NCBI GenBank assembly: GCA_021234155.1
Contig: JAJEKV010000006.1
Location: 13,716,902-13,780,901 of the forward strand
DNA from: Isoetes taiwanensis
Lineage: Eukaryota; Streptophyta; Lycopodiopsida; Isoetales; Isoetaceae
Direction: 5' to 3'
DNA length: 64,000 nt
Within the stretch, counting starts at the first letter, position 1. Every line of letters starts with the position of its first letter. A program made the position numbers and the translations under genes. The notes beneath the pieces are model-generated. The model saw nothing but the letters and a program-made list of their open reading frames with translations, was not told where the DNA came from and did not search any database. Below are positions 47,970 through 59,290 of this stretch, piece by piece.

Positions 47970-50417
47970 ATCTGAAAATATTACTCAGACCATCTGCAAG
48001 CATATCAAGATATGTTTCTTTGTAACTTGCGTTGTAGTGTTAAACTAGAAAATAGTCTTCTTTCAAGGCACGAAACAAGCTGACGATTCTGCCCTTTTAT
48101 GTCGTTGGGGCTTTTCCCCCATCCATAAGTCAGAGCATGAACCCCGAATATGCATCCATTATGAAACAGAAGAAACAACTGAATCTGTAAAACCCACACT
48201 TCAAACAGAAAAAAATACTGAATCTGTAAAACCTACAACCAGAACGAGAAGGCCACATCCCAGAATACCCATTCTAGTCAAAAGGCTCGCGTAAAACCGG
48301 CAAAGTACCCATGCGATGACCATACCCTCCTCGGCCAACCATTGACCTTACCAAATTTTTCTTGAACAACGAGCCATGCTAGAAATGAACAAATGTGCAT
48401 ACTTCACTAGCATACGGGGAACCAATGCTTATTCCTGGTAATTTTCCCTTACAACATTAAATTCCTATGTGTGTTATGGCTAAAATGTGTGTTATTTTTT
48501 CTGGGCCCTTGGCTCGTGGCACAATTCATAGGATATTCCCCCTCCACAGATCTTGTTCGCCCATTTGAGGTCTTTCTGGGGTCAAACTGGCCCCTGTTGA
48601 CCCCTTTTAAAGGGGCGCTCCTTCACCAAACACCATGGGATAACTCAAAAGCGGCACATGAATACAGTGGCATGGTATAACTCAGCCACATAACTCAATC
48701 CAATGCTCAAACCTCACCTGCAAAGAATCCTCGAGTGCTTGGCCTCAACCCAACGATGCCGGAAACCAAGGAAGGGCAGAACCGGGCAGTGCCATCTATC
48801 TCTGGAACTGTGTATTTATCTTGTGCTTTCCTTCCAGTGTAATAGCCAGGGCTCTAATAGCAGTGTAATTTATCTTGCCATGGCTCTAATAGCTCCCTGC
48901 AATCTCCTATGCAAATCCCCTACCTTTTCCCCTTTGTTGCAAAACAGTTTCCCACAGAGAGTATATCTCACTGCTTCAAGAAACCTCGGCCCTTATTCTT
49001 GGTCCAGATCTGGCCCAAATCGGCACAACAAATGAATCCGCTGACTCAAATCTGGGAATCCACCTGTTTCCTATAGAATAGACTTGTAGGAAATGAATCA
49101 AATTTGGCAATCGGCCCGTTTACTGCGCAATGCAGCATCTTCAACCTAAATTGCATGGATACATCTTGTTGCCCTTTATTTCCTACATGTTACAGGCATA
49201 AGCCTCAGAACATTGCGTCCGTTAACAAAGTCTCCATTAAAAAGGGAATAAATCGAAAAATTAAGCCTCTATGAGCATCTTTATTTCTCCTTGTATACAT
49301 CTAAAGGCACGCTTGGAGATGCCCTTTTCGGTTCTGGAGTTAGGCAGGTAAACCGCAGGGAAGCAAAATCCAGAATCAAATTCCAACTTCTAAAATTTCT
49401 CTAGGGGTCGATTCCGATGGCCAAATTCCAAATCTGCTCCAAAAGGCTTGACATATCTGCCTGATTCTGCCCTTTTTTGTTTTCTAAGCCTGGCCACAGC
49501 AAACAAGACAAAAAAAAAGATAGAAAGCTTTGTGCAAGTGCACCACGTGCCCATCCACGATGCTTCTGTTTCGAATCCACGATGCCATCGTCGGCAATGT
49601 ACGTATTCTCATACGAATACAACAAAAAACCATTAACAATCATATGTTATAAAATACGGTTTCTGATTAGGCAAACATTATTCCCTTACAACATTAAGTT
49701 CCCACAATTTGTTTCGGGAGGGTATTCTCGCAATGGTTGGGACTATGATTCTTGTGTGGTATTGTATTCAAAACTTGCAAGGCGATTTGAGCAACTTGCT
49801 TGTTTTGGAGGTTTTCTTTCTATTTTGAAGGGTTTTAAATGGTTTTTGTTGTCATGGTATAAAAAAAGAAACAAATCTGGTGTTAGTCCTGTGCAACCAG
49901 GCACATGACTATTCCTGAATACCACGCAGGGCAGAGGCAAGGGAGCAGGTCAAGCATCAGGTAGCAAACCCACGCCCCTGTCGAAAATCACGCAGAAGTC
50001 CACGCCCCAGTCAAAGAAGAGAGTCAGACAAGACAAATGACAGCCTCCGGAGAATTTGGCCTTAAATTAGCAGGATTCCAGGCACTAATGACAGCACTGC
50101 AAGATTCCCTTAAATCATAGATATGATCCAGGACTTGGTGACCGAGATCTGGCATCTATCTATTTAGGGCCCAATGCCATTGTACTATATATATCAGTAG
50201 AGATAGATCTCAAATTTTTAGATAAGACTTAGTTTTGTATTGTTTCATTCTTCTCGCTTGACGAGAGTTCGTGTATTCTTATTGATATTCAATGAGCCTT
50301 ATCTTGACATATAGTCTCTTTGTTTTTCTATTTTGTTTCCTTCTTTCTACTCTTATCTCTTTGCAAAATCCCGCGTGACACTCTGTTAGGATTTTGTCTG
50401 CTTGATCCAAGGCTCCT
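47970..50417. other. Upstream region of the GH1 gene and intergenic DNA
   Basis: The GH1 promoter must lie in the first part (on the minus strand), but I cannot place a convincing TATA or start site. Short frames at 48471-48680, 48703-49035 and 49477-49908 have no recognised domain. 50150-50330 contains ACTATATATATCAG and a T-rich stretch that looks like a promoter/leader region of an LTR, but no partner copy is visible. Confidence 0.35.
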
Positions 50418-51055
50418 TGATATGGTCTGTGGGGTATGGGATAAAGTCTAGAAAGGTTGGGGCCCATTGGTAACAATTTTCTTGAAGGATCTGCCCTTTT
50501 GGAGCGTTCGTTATCACTAGAGGTGCTAGTGCATAACATTTGGTATCAGAGCAGGGCTCGAGTTCGAGTCTCCATGGGGACAAGTATGACCCGGAATACC
50601 GTTGGAACAATAGGTCATGACTTTGTCTTGGACATCTGGGATGGTGTGGTCTATAGTTTGTGATGCTCGAGGACAAGCATAGTTCTAATGGGAGAGATTA
50701 TAACGGACCCATGGGAGACCGCTCGAGTGGATCTTGGTGTTGCGTTCCCGAGACACCGACATAAATGGGTAGAAGCGACTAGTCATAAACGTCTAGACAG
50801 TTTTGCCTAGTTGTCTAAGGGCATGTCAGTTAGGAACGTTACATTTGGTATCAGAGCCAAGATTCAATTCCTCTTAGCAACATTGGTGTGTTCCACATGC
50901 TTGAGGGCAAGCATCTCGAGGAAGGGAAAGGAATTGATATGGTCTGTGGAGTATGGGATAAAGCCTAGAAAGGTTGGGGCCCATTGCATAACAATTTCCT
51001 TGAAGGATCCGCCCTTTTGGTGCGTTGGTTATCACTAGAGGGCTAGTGCATAACA
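50418..51055 (+). mobile_element. Mosaic of two TRIM families (A-int-B-int-A)
   Basis: The outer LTRs of family A are 50418-50538 and 50935-51055, each exactly 121 bp, TGATATGGTCTG…GTGCATAACA. Between them lies an LTR of family B at 50699-50843 (145 bp, TATAACGGACCC…AACGTTACA), the family also found at 21357. Primer sites TGGTATCAGAGC follow the first A copy (50541-50552) and the B copy (50846-50857). Purine tracts precede B (ATGGGAGAGAT, ending 50698) and the last A (AAGGGAAAGGAAT, ending about 50934). The segment after the first A LTR is nearly the same as the internal domain of the B-family TRIM at 21510-21636 (CAGGGCTCGAGTTCGAGTCT, GTGATGCTCGAGGAC). No coding capacity and no target duplication. 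Confidence 0.88.
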
Positions 51056-51316
51056 GTTCTCACAGAGGGCTGGCTGTCTTGAGGCGATCCCGAACCTAGA
51101 CCCCAAAACACTGTCGCCGATGTCGGGTCTTCGAAGATGTATGTTCGTGTTTTTACTCAAGATGAGCTCCTCTGCCAAACTGCGGCTCGATTGGATCGCC
51201 ATCAACGTAGGAAAGCTGTTTAAGACATGCACGATGCTGATTATGATATTGAAGGTGGCCATGTTCGCTCGCATGCTCATTCTGCACCGCCTACCACTCA
51301 TGTTTGCTCCCAGCTA
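51056..51316 (+). other. Short coding-like fragment between TRIM and LTR copy C
   Basis: A plus-strand frame with one stop reads MYVRVFTQDELLCQTAARLD and then HQRRKAV, followed by a His/Asp-rich part. It may be a gag fragment of an unplaced element. Confidence is low. Confidence 0.25.
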
Positions 51317-52859
51317 TGATGTCCCCTACTCATATACGGTGCACTCACCGTATACAAACAGGAGTTCATCCCCCATACCAGCTCCATGCTGATACAAGGC
51401 CCTCCACGTATCACTGCAACCTTGACGAGTTCCAGTGGGAAGAATGAAGGGGTCATTTTACCATGTCTCCCTCAGGGCCTACCTAGCTGCGGAAGCGTAA
51501 CATACATGTAAGTATACATACATCAATATCACATGACCATCACGAAGGATGGTTCACCACATATCTGCATAGACAGAGATCATCACATCACATAGGGAGA
51601 TACTACCCAAGGCTCATACTCAAGAGGGATGACTGACGGCTGGGGCCTCCAGAAGTCATTGCAGACAGAATTCATGGCAAATGGATTTGGCTGGCATAAG
51701 AACATGGCTTAGGGTAGTCCACTCCATCCGCCCCTCCTGTGCACACTTTGCAGAGTAGGTTAAAAGGTCTTGGGACCTGACTGTAGCCCGCCGGATGCGT
51801 AGCCAGAGGGGCTACTCCTGGGTTGCATCTCCCCAGTTCCGATGGGGCAGGTAGGGGTTGCTCCCACCAGAGATTGGCATGCTGACTCAAGGTGACTAGA
51901 GGGCCACTGCCCGTACTCGACTGAACTCCATGGAAGGTGCACACCACCCCAAGAGTGTCGAACCCATGCAAAGCCTGCACGTAGTGGCAGAGCATTAGGT
52001 CTAGTGCACGGTAGTCCCCGATAGGCTTTACTACCAGAGGGACGTGATCATGAGTCAGGACATGAACCTCCTTATAAGCCAGTCTGGCCCCTCCACCCAC
52101 AACCAGGTGTGGCTCTTGTACACAGGCCGAATTTAATAGTGCATTAAAGACGACTAGCTAGGAGCATTGACTACTAGGCTTTTAAGGCCTCTACCCCTTC
52201 CCAATACAATAATTCCACAAAGATCATCATCACATACATATCATAGAAGAACTAAAGAATAAGATTTAATCTAAATCACAGAAGTTAGGTTCTTTAGTTA
52301 TGGCTTGGTATCTAGAGGTCTAGATGGCTGCTATGGGCAATTCAATAGGCTAAACCTACTTACTCTGTGCCTGGGAGGCGGATTAGACTATTGAATTGGC
52401 AAAATACCTGATCCCTGGCTTGCTCCTCCTGCTCTGAATGCGTCCATGCTGCAGAACTGCTTGAAGATGAAGCCTGAAAGGAAAGCTGATGAGCTGGGCT
52501 GCTTAGACAGACTTCAGGAGTCGAGATTGGCTCTTGGAGCGAGCGAAACGGAGCTCTAGAAGGTTGTGGACGAAAATGGAAAGTTAGGGTTTCGGGTGCC
52601 TTATATAGGCTATAAGTTAGGGCTAGGGTTTCCATCAATCCTTGAGCATGTGGGATAAATGGGTGTGGCCCACTTGCCTATATTAATTAAGTGGGCTAAA
52701 GTGTACACATGAATAAATGTGCACATACTTGCAAGTTGCCCCCTAGGGTGCTACTTGCTTAGCTACACGTCGGCGTACACGTCAATCGGGATGGCGTGTA
52801 CGCGTGACGATGCAGTATAGTATACATCCTGGGACCGTATACTGTGCTGGAACGTCACA
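51317..52859 (-). mobile_element. LTR of family L, copy C
   Basis: 1,543 bp. On the minus strand it starts TGTGACGTTCCAGCACAGTA at 52859 and ends near GGGGACATCA at 51317. It is collinear with copies A and B. About 240 bp into the LTR it shows a TATA-like CCTATATAAGGCACC, near 52600-52615, likely the LTR promoter. No primer site adjoins its inner end, so it is probably a solo or truncated LTR. Orientation is opposite to copy A, 50 kb away. Confidence 0.8.
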
Positions 52860-52869
52860 CCGGCTGAGG

Positions 52870-54060
52870 TCTTCCCCTGCTTGCAAACAGTGTTCTCAAC
52901 CACAGTCGCCACATCACATTCCTGTGCATCAAACTCCTCATTACTTTCAAACGCCGGAAAGCACTTACATCCACATTCTATATGGACCAACACCGTTTTG
53001 CCTTTCCAACCATCTTCTCCACTGCATGGTATGGGCTACCCTCAAGTTTTCTTTGGTCCCACTCATGTTCAAGAATTTCAATCTTCTCCATCTTTTCAAC
53101 CTCCTGTTCAAGTTTACAATATTGGTGATCTAAAACTGAATAAGGAAGGCACCCACGGGATATTGCCAAATGACGCCCCTCTCTCAGGACCTCCTAGTTT
53201 TACAGTTCCCATGTAAATACCGTGCTCCCAGCCCACGGCTGTGCACCCCACGCAAAGCTAGATCTTGGTTTGGTTTCTGCAGGACCTTCCTCCGCTTATT
53301 CGTCTTATGGCTGACTACTTGCGCCCCAAATTGGACCACGCTATCGAGTTGATCAAACATTCTGTCAATGTATCTTCCCGTGGCGTTCCTCTCACAGATC
53401 TTCCTTTCATTCCCCCTGTTATGGTTCCACAAAATACGGTTCAACCTCATCGGTCTGTTCGACTACAACGCAGTCAAATTTGGTGTCATATTTGTAAGTA
53501 TCAAGGCCATCTGGCCAATAAATGCTATTTCACTAATGGTCCTCCTCATTGCAAACGTTGCAATATGTGTAATCATGCTACTGAAGAATGCACGCACTCT
53601 CATCCCACACCCTTTCGACAAAAGATGGTCTTCCAAGTTCAAACGATGCCTCAGCAATATCCACAATCCCAGCCATATCCACAGCAACAGCAATATCTAC
53701 CATCTCAGCAACCTCAGCAACCAAGAGGTCAAAGCTCACGCACTCCTTTTGATCCATCCAAAGCTCAATGCTATCATTGTCAAGAATGGGGTCACACCAC
53801 CATGCCGTGCCCACAACTCCCTCAAGTCCAAGTACAACTTCCAGGCACGAACCAAACTGCCTCAGTCCGCCTTACTGTTTATCAACTCTGGGTTGCCAAT
53901 GGCAAACAAAGGCCCTCGCCCCACGCTGAAGAAACCACCTCGCATGCCTCAAAAGCAGCGCCCCCAACAAGCTCCTCCGTCTGCCGCCCTCGATCAACAG
54001 GCTCAAGAAGAAATCTATCAAGCTCTCAACCCTCCAGTTCAACAATCCAACTAGGTAGGT
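52870..54060 (+). pseudogene. Ty3/gypsy gag with three zinc knuckles
   Basis: A frame at 53265-54152 carries nucleic-acid-binding knuckles: CHICKYQGHLANKC (near 53488), CKRCNMCNHATEEC (near 53552) and CYHCQEWGHTTMPC (near 53769). Between the second and third is a Gln/Pro-rich linker (QQYPQSQPYPQQQQY). The upstream frame 52881-53216 looks like the gag N-terminal part; a frame change or splice lies around 53216-53265. The product packages element RNA. The third-knuckle segment is followed by a low-complexity tail that loses frame near 53850. Confidence 0.75.
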
Positions 54061-54399
54061 CTGGTCTCATGCCAGCACCTGGGCACACGCCCCTTGACGC
54101 TCATACCTCCGGACACGCAGCCTGCTTTTGCTGTCGACACTATCCCTCATGAGGAATAAAAGACGGTCCATTTTGAACCCGATCTTGACAAGCTCATGCC
54201 CCATGTCATGCCCAAAATCCGTCAAAGTATTCTCAACCTTATGCAAGCTGTTGAAGGATGCACGCTGGCTAACATTCATGCCACCACACGTGCTCAATAG
54301 CGTCAGGATGCGCCTTCTAGTTCTAAGACCCTCTCATGCACTCAGCCATATCCCAATATTGCTGCTGAAGTTGAACTCCTAAAGAAAGTTTCTGCGTCA

Positions 54400-55191
54400 A
54401 TGTCTCAGACATCTGCACCATTGGATCCTGCTGATCCCTTTGCTCATGTTCCCTTGGAGCTACAAGAAGAGCTCGCAAAAATTAAAATTCCACTCAGTCT
54501 CTCTACTATCCTAAAGCTGTGTCCTGCCCTCAAGGAACAGTTTCCATTGCCCACAGTTCTTGTTGGAGCAGTCGCCACCTCTAGACCCACAGTTCATACA
54601 ACTATTGAGAATCCACAGATTAATAATGTGCAGATTGATGGAGGTAGTGCTGTCAACCTCATCACATATAAACTCCGGAGACAATTGGGAATAACTCAAC
54701 TCTATCGAGCTCCTTATGACATCAAGCTTTCCAATGACCACATCCACATCACACGACCTCAAGGCGTCACTCTTATTCTTCAAATCAGTATTGATGATCT
54801 CAAATTTCCCTTGGAATTTGGAGTTTGGAAAACTGGCGAGGATCCAGGTGATTATGAAATGCTGGTTGGACGACCTTTTCTCCGCCAGGCTAAAAGCATT
54901 CACTGTTGGGCCAATGATCCTCTTGTCATCACTGATGATACATTAAATGACATGATAGATCTCGAAACTGGGAAACTCACCTCTGTGGAACACGTTGAAC
55001 CATCACTCTCTGATAATGATTCTGACGTTGATCCTTGGGGTGATAAAAATCTCGATCAAGCCCACGCTGTAGCATCCTTGCTTGATCCTTATCTTGCGCC
55101 TTGCAATCACATTCAGTGGGCATTCAGTGTGTTGACATCCAGTCGGATGATGACACTCCTACAGGTATTGTTGATGTTGTTGCTGTCATGA
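54400..55191 (+). pseudogene. Ty3/gypsy protease segment
   Basis: A 263-codon open frame. VQIDGGSAVNLITYKLRRQL (near 54630-54690) is a retropepsin active-site loop with D-G-G-S instead of D-T-G-S. LEFGVWKTGED, then YEMLVGRPFLRQAKSI is the conserved protease C-terminal flank (LLGRPWL-type). It precedes an RT region with a frame change near 55190, and an acidic linker (SDNDSDVDPWGDKN). The protease would mature the polyprotein. Confidence 0.75.
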
Positions 55192-55199
55192 AGCAACCC

Positions 55200-56590
55200 T
55201 TACTTACGCCACTCAACAGCCTTTATTCTTTTCTACCCGGTGCTGAGCCACCAGTGTTGTTCCAATCTCCTGCTCATACCGTCACAGACTCGAAAGTCAT
55301 TCCGCATATTCAAACTCTGGAAGTTGAAGTCATTGATTTATGAGACAACCAACCAATCCGATTGGCTGCCAATCTCCCCAAAACCTATAAAGCTCGTGCC
55401 CTCGGTCTTTTCAAGAAATTCAAGCATATCTTTGCGTGGAGTTTTAAAGATTTACGAGGTATCAAAAAAGAATTGGGGAAACTCACCATTCCTACCAAAC
55501 CAGATGCACGCCCCATCTAGCAACGACAGTACAGGCTCAATCCCAACTATCGTGACCGTGTCAAACCCGAAATTGATAAACTTCTGGCTGCTGGACTTAT
55601 TTATATGAGGTCAAACATTATGAGTGGATGAGCCCAATTGTTATTGCCCTGAAGCATAATAGAAAAATACGCGTTTGCGTGGATTACAGAAAACTCAACA
55701 TGCCATGGAACGAGATCATTTTCCGCTACCCTTCACAGATCAAGTCCTTGAAGAAGTAGCAGGCCATGAGATGTATTCCTTCATGGATGGTTTTTCTGGC
55801 TATGATTAAATCTCCATTAAAGCTGACGATCAGTTGAAAACAACATTCACCACGTCGTGGCGTACTTTTGCCTACAAAGTGGTGCCCTTTGGGTTGTCCA
55901 ACTCTTCTTTTACTTTTCAACACATTATGCTTTCTGTTTTACAGGATTACATGAAAGACAATGCTTTTCTGCAAGTCTTCCAAGACGACTTTTCTGCTTA
56001 TAGATCCATGGATGATCATCTCACCAAACTGGAGTTGGTTTTTCAAAAATGTGATGAATCTGGTATTAGTTTGAATCTGAAGAAGTGCACTTTTTGTGTC
56101 ACTTCAGGTGTTCTTCTCGGCCACGTTAGTAAAGATGGCATTACCACAAACCCTGCGAATATCAGTTGTGTGCTCAAAGCTCATGCCCCTACCAACATTA
56201 AAGAGACATGCTCATTCCTTGGCAAGGTAAATTATTATGCAACCTTCAATCCTGGACTAGCTGCCATTGCGGATCCCATTCATAAACTCACGGGTGATGA
56301 ATCCAATTGGGCTTGGAATCCCCAGACGGATGCAGCATTTCACAAATTGAAGGTTTTGCTTACTCAAGCCCCTATCCTTGTTCCACCCCAATGGGACAAA
56401 CCCTTTCATGTCCATGTGGATGTCTCAGCTTTTGTTATTGGTGTTGTTCTTTCCCAGGAATATGATTCTCATTTTGACAAACCTATTCGTTATGCAAGCC
56501 AAAAACTCAATCCCACTGGGTAAAATAATTCTGTCATGAAACGCGCAGCGCTTAGACTCATCTTCTGTGTGCAACGGTTCCGTCAATATC
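55200..56590 (+). pseudogene. Ty3/gypsy reverse transcriptase and RNase H, broken
   Basis: RT fingers are readable near 55640-55700 (IVIALKHNRKIRVCVDYRKL) with stops around. The main frame, 55834-56523, has TFAYKVVPFGLSNSSFTFQH, then the palm with FQDDFSAYRSMDDHL in place of the usual YLDD; the Asp pair is kept. FLGKVNYYATFNPGLA is the connection. RNase H follows (HVHVDVSAFVIGVVLSQE, first catalytic Asp) and continues past a TAA at 56521 into RQYL-like sequence. Stops at 55344, about 55518, 55629 and 56521, plus frameshifts, disable it. Confidence 0.88.
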
Positions 56591-56739
56591 TATAGGGTAG
56601 CAAAATCAAGTTCTTTATCAAGCATCAAGCTCTGCTCTATCTGATCAATAAGATCACGCCCACGGGATGTATTGCCCGCTGGGTGCTGCTTCTCCAAGAG
56701 TTTGCTCCCTTTGAAATCATTCATAAGGCAGGCAAGTTT

Positions 56740-57640
56740 CATGTGGTGCCTGATTATTTTTCACGCATTCACACCGATGAAATATCTTCTCTCTAGTGTC
56801 GTACCGTCAGAAGACTCCACGCTCTCTCCTGAGAAGTTACGTTCACGCCGTCAACAATTCCTTCGTGAAGCTCGTGACTATACCATGGTCACTGGACATC
56901 TTTACAAGCGCAGTAAGGATATGATTTTACGCAGGTGTGTTCTTCCTCATGAAGTCCCGGAGATTGTTTGCCAAGTCCACGAAGGCGTTTGTGGAGGACA
57001 TTTTAGTAGTGATAACACGGCACGGAAAATTCTTTTGGTTGGCTATTTTTGGCCCACGCTATTCAAAGATGCCCATGCTCATGCGTGCAATTGTGATGTC
57101 TGTCAGCGCGTGGGATGGCCCACGACCCATGACGCTCTACTTCTAACTCCAGTTGCCACGCCCTTGCCCTTTAGCATATGCGGCATGGATTTTGTTGGCC
57201 CATGGATCCACCTGCTCGACACTCCCCTGCTCGATACATCCTTATTCTCACTGATTATGCAACCAAGTGGGCAAAAGCCTATGCACTACTAGATAATACC
57301 GCTGCAAGCACGGCCACGCATGTCATTACACGCTTCGGCTGCCCCACAGAACTAGTAAGTGACCGAGGTGTTCATTTTGTTAATCAAACGATCAAAGAAC
57401 TGATGGACTACTTGCATATTCATCATCGCAAGAGCACTCCTTACTATCCACAAGGCAATGGTCTTGCTGAAAGTACCAACAAGGCTCTCATCAAAATTCT
57501 GAAGAAAATTTGTGACACTTCCAGAACCCATTGGCAGGAAAGGTTACCCACTGTTTTATGGGCCTATTGCCACAGGGCAGACACCATTTAAATTGCTTTA
57601 TGGCCAAGAAGCTTTAATGCCTTTTGAAGCCATTTAAGAT
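56740..57640 (+). pseudogene. Ty3/gypsy integrase, frameshifted
   Basis: The zinc-binding HHCC module is at about 56965-57100 (VHEGVCGGHFSSDNTARKIL … HACNCDVCQRVG). The catalytic core starts GMDFVGPW (first Asp, near 57185). After a frame change it continues ILTDYATKWAKAYAL, CPTELVSDRGVHFVN (second Asp) and YPQGNGLAESTNKALIKIL (Glu), ending at 57591 with a last shift. No chromodomain and no 3' LTR follow; homology fades at about 57640. The element is thus truncated at its 3' side, and its 5' side meets LTR copy C. Confidence 0.88.
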
Positions 57641-59290
57641 TTAGCAAATAATGGTTTAACACGTTAAAACTTCCACTGTTAACATGATTCCACAAGAAGG
57701 AATTTTTGAATGTCGTTGTGCTGACATGGCTAGGAAACGGAATCGATTAACTGGGCAGGGGATCGGTGCTGGGAAATCAATTGCCGATTCCCTTTAGCAT
57801 GCCACCTGTCCCTCCTTCATTCAACCTTGGCGTCGAAGGAATTTCACGCTATTCCAACATCTTTATCACTGGATCTGCCATCACATAATCGGACAGAAAG
57901 AAGGGAGCAACACTGTATCGCCGCAATCTGCATCTGCAGGTAAATCCTCTATTCCTATAATAAATTCATAGATTCCTAATAACCAGTTCTTTTATTAAAT
58001 AAATGGTTGAGTGCAGTGTTCCAAGACCGAACTAAAGAATCGTACCTTGTGGACCTTTTTTGTTTGAAGGTGCAATTTTAAACTATTCTTCCTTTATTTA
58101 TAAAGATTTCATCTTCTTGTAGTCTTGTTTCAAAGATTTTTGCTCCTATGTCTGCTGCTATGTCTGTTGTACTTGGCATTCATCATCATAGAAGTTAGCT
58201 TTAACAAACTTTAGTTATAATTAACTTTGAATTCCACATTGCCTTTTCATGAACACTTCTTTATTCAATTTCTTCTTTCTAGATGGATAATGAGGTCAAC
58301 ATTGTGTATGCCACACAAGATTGTTCACAGTCCTCTTTTCCACCTGCAATTTCAGATGGAACTGCTCATACCCATCCACAAAAGCTTAGTTGCAGAAGAA
58401 CTCAGCTACCCAAACCTCCACAAGGCATTCATACGCCTAAAAATCCTTCTTTCCTTCCATATCTATTGTCTCATGGCCCAATGTTTGTTCCTCTTGTCCA
58501 TGGCCATAATACATTTCAATCCAATTCTATGGACCAAAAGCAAATGTCCACATATCAGCCCAATGCCATGAACTATAGCCAAGATCCTCAGCTGAATCTA
58601 AGCCAAAATGCCCATCCACCTACTGTCATGAACGAAAGCAATAATGTGCTTGAATCCAAAGTCAAAGTGAAGTCTGTAAAGAGGCAACAGAATGAAGCAA
58701 AGAACAACATGAATATCTTGAAAAAATGCAAGGGAGAAAAGGAAGATGGAAGTGTCAAGTATGCAAGCTGGGAAGATAAATGGTGTGTTTCTTTGATTCA
58801 TGTTCATGGGGAAATGCAGGATGAGTTCTCAAAGCCACCTAAACAAGGCATCAATTTATGGAATACAGTCTTGACAAAATTAGTGGGATTGTGTCCAGAC
58901 TTTGACAAGGATGCAAAATCACGTAGGAAGAAGTGGAATGCCTTGCACAAGGAATACATGGCTGTCAAAGCACACAATAACATCTCTGGAAATGAGCGAG
59001 CAGAAGAGAGCCAATGGTACTCATTGATAGATGATTATGTGGGCCATCGTGCCAATGTAACAAAGGTTGTTCATGGGGGAGCGATCTCTTCCAATTGCGA
59101 TGAAGATGTGAAGGAGGAAAAGCCATCTTTCTCCAAGAAGAATGCAAGAGACAAGAAGTCTCCATTGTTGGAGGAAATGAAAGAAGGCCGAGAAAAAATT
59201 CTAGAGAAGATGTCACAGTGGGAAGAGCGTCGTTTGGAGATATTGTCAGATTTGCGTACATCCTTCGCTGAACTAGTGAAGAAGTTTTAA
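57641..59290 (+). CDS. Trihelix/Myb-like protein, probably PIF/Harbinger ORF1
   Basis: An intact 335-codon frame (ATG 58283, TAA 59288-59290). Residues about 160-260 form a trihelix/Myb-SANT-like DNA-binding domain: YASWEDKWCVSLIHVHGEMQ, GINLWNTVLTKLVGLCPDFD, SRRKKWNALHKEYMAVKAH with conserved Trp positions, and QWYSLIDDYVGHRANV. The first 130 residues are low-complexity, rich in Pro, Gln and Asn; the C terminus (KSPLLEEMKEGREKILEKMS…) is a coiled coil. The leader probably contains an intron: CATCTGCAG|GTAAAT at 57939/57940 to TTCTTTCTAG|ATG at 58282/58283. A Harbinger-type transposase lies 2 kb downstream on the same strand, and such elements carry a Myb-like partner that binds the transposon ends and helps nuclear import. 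Alternatively it is a host trihelix factor. Confidence 0.7.

Noticed and set aside
49477-49908. 143-codon plus frame
   Set aside because: Composition and lack of motifs suggest a chance frame.
54511-54903. 130-codon minus frame opposite the gypsy protease
   Set aside because: Antisense shadow; no recognisable domain.
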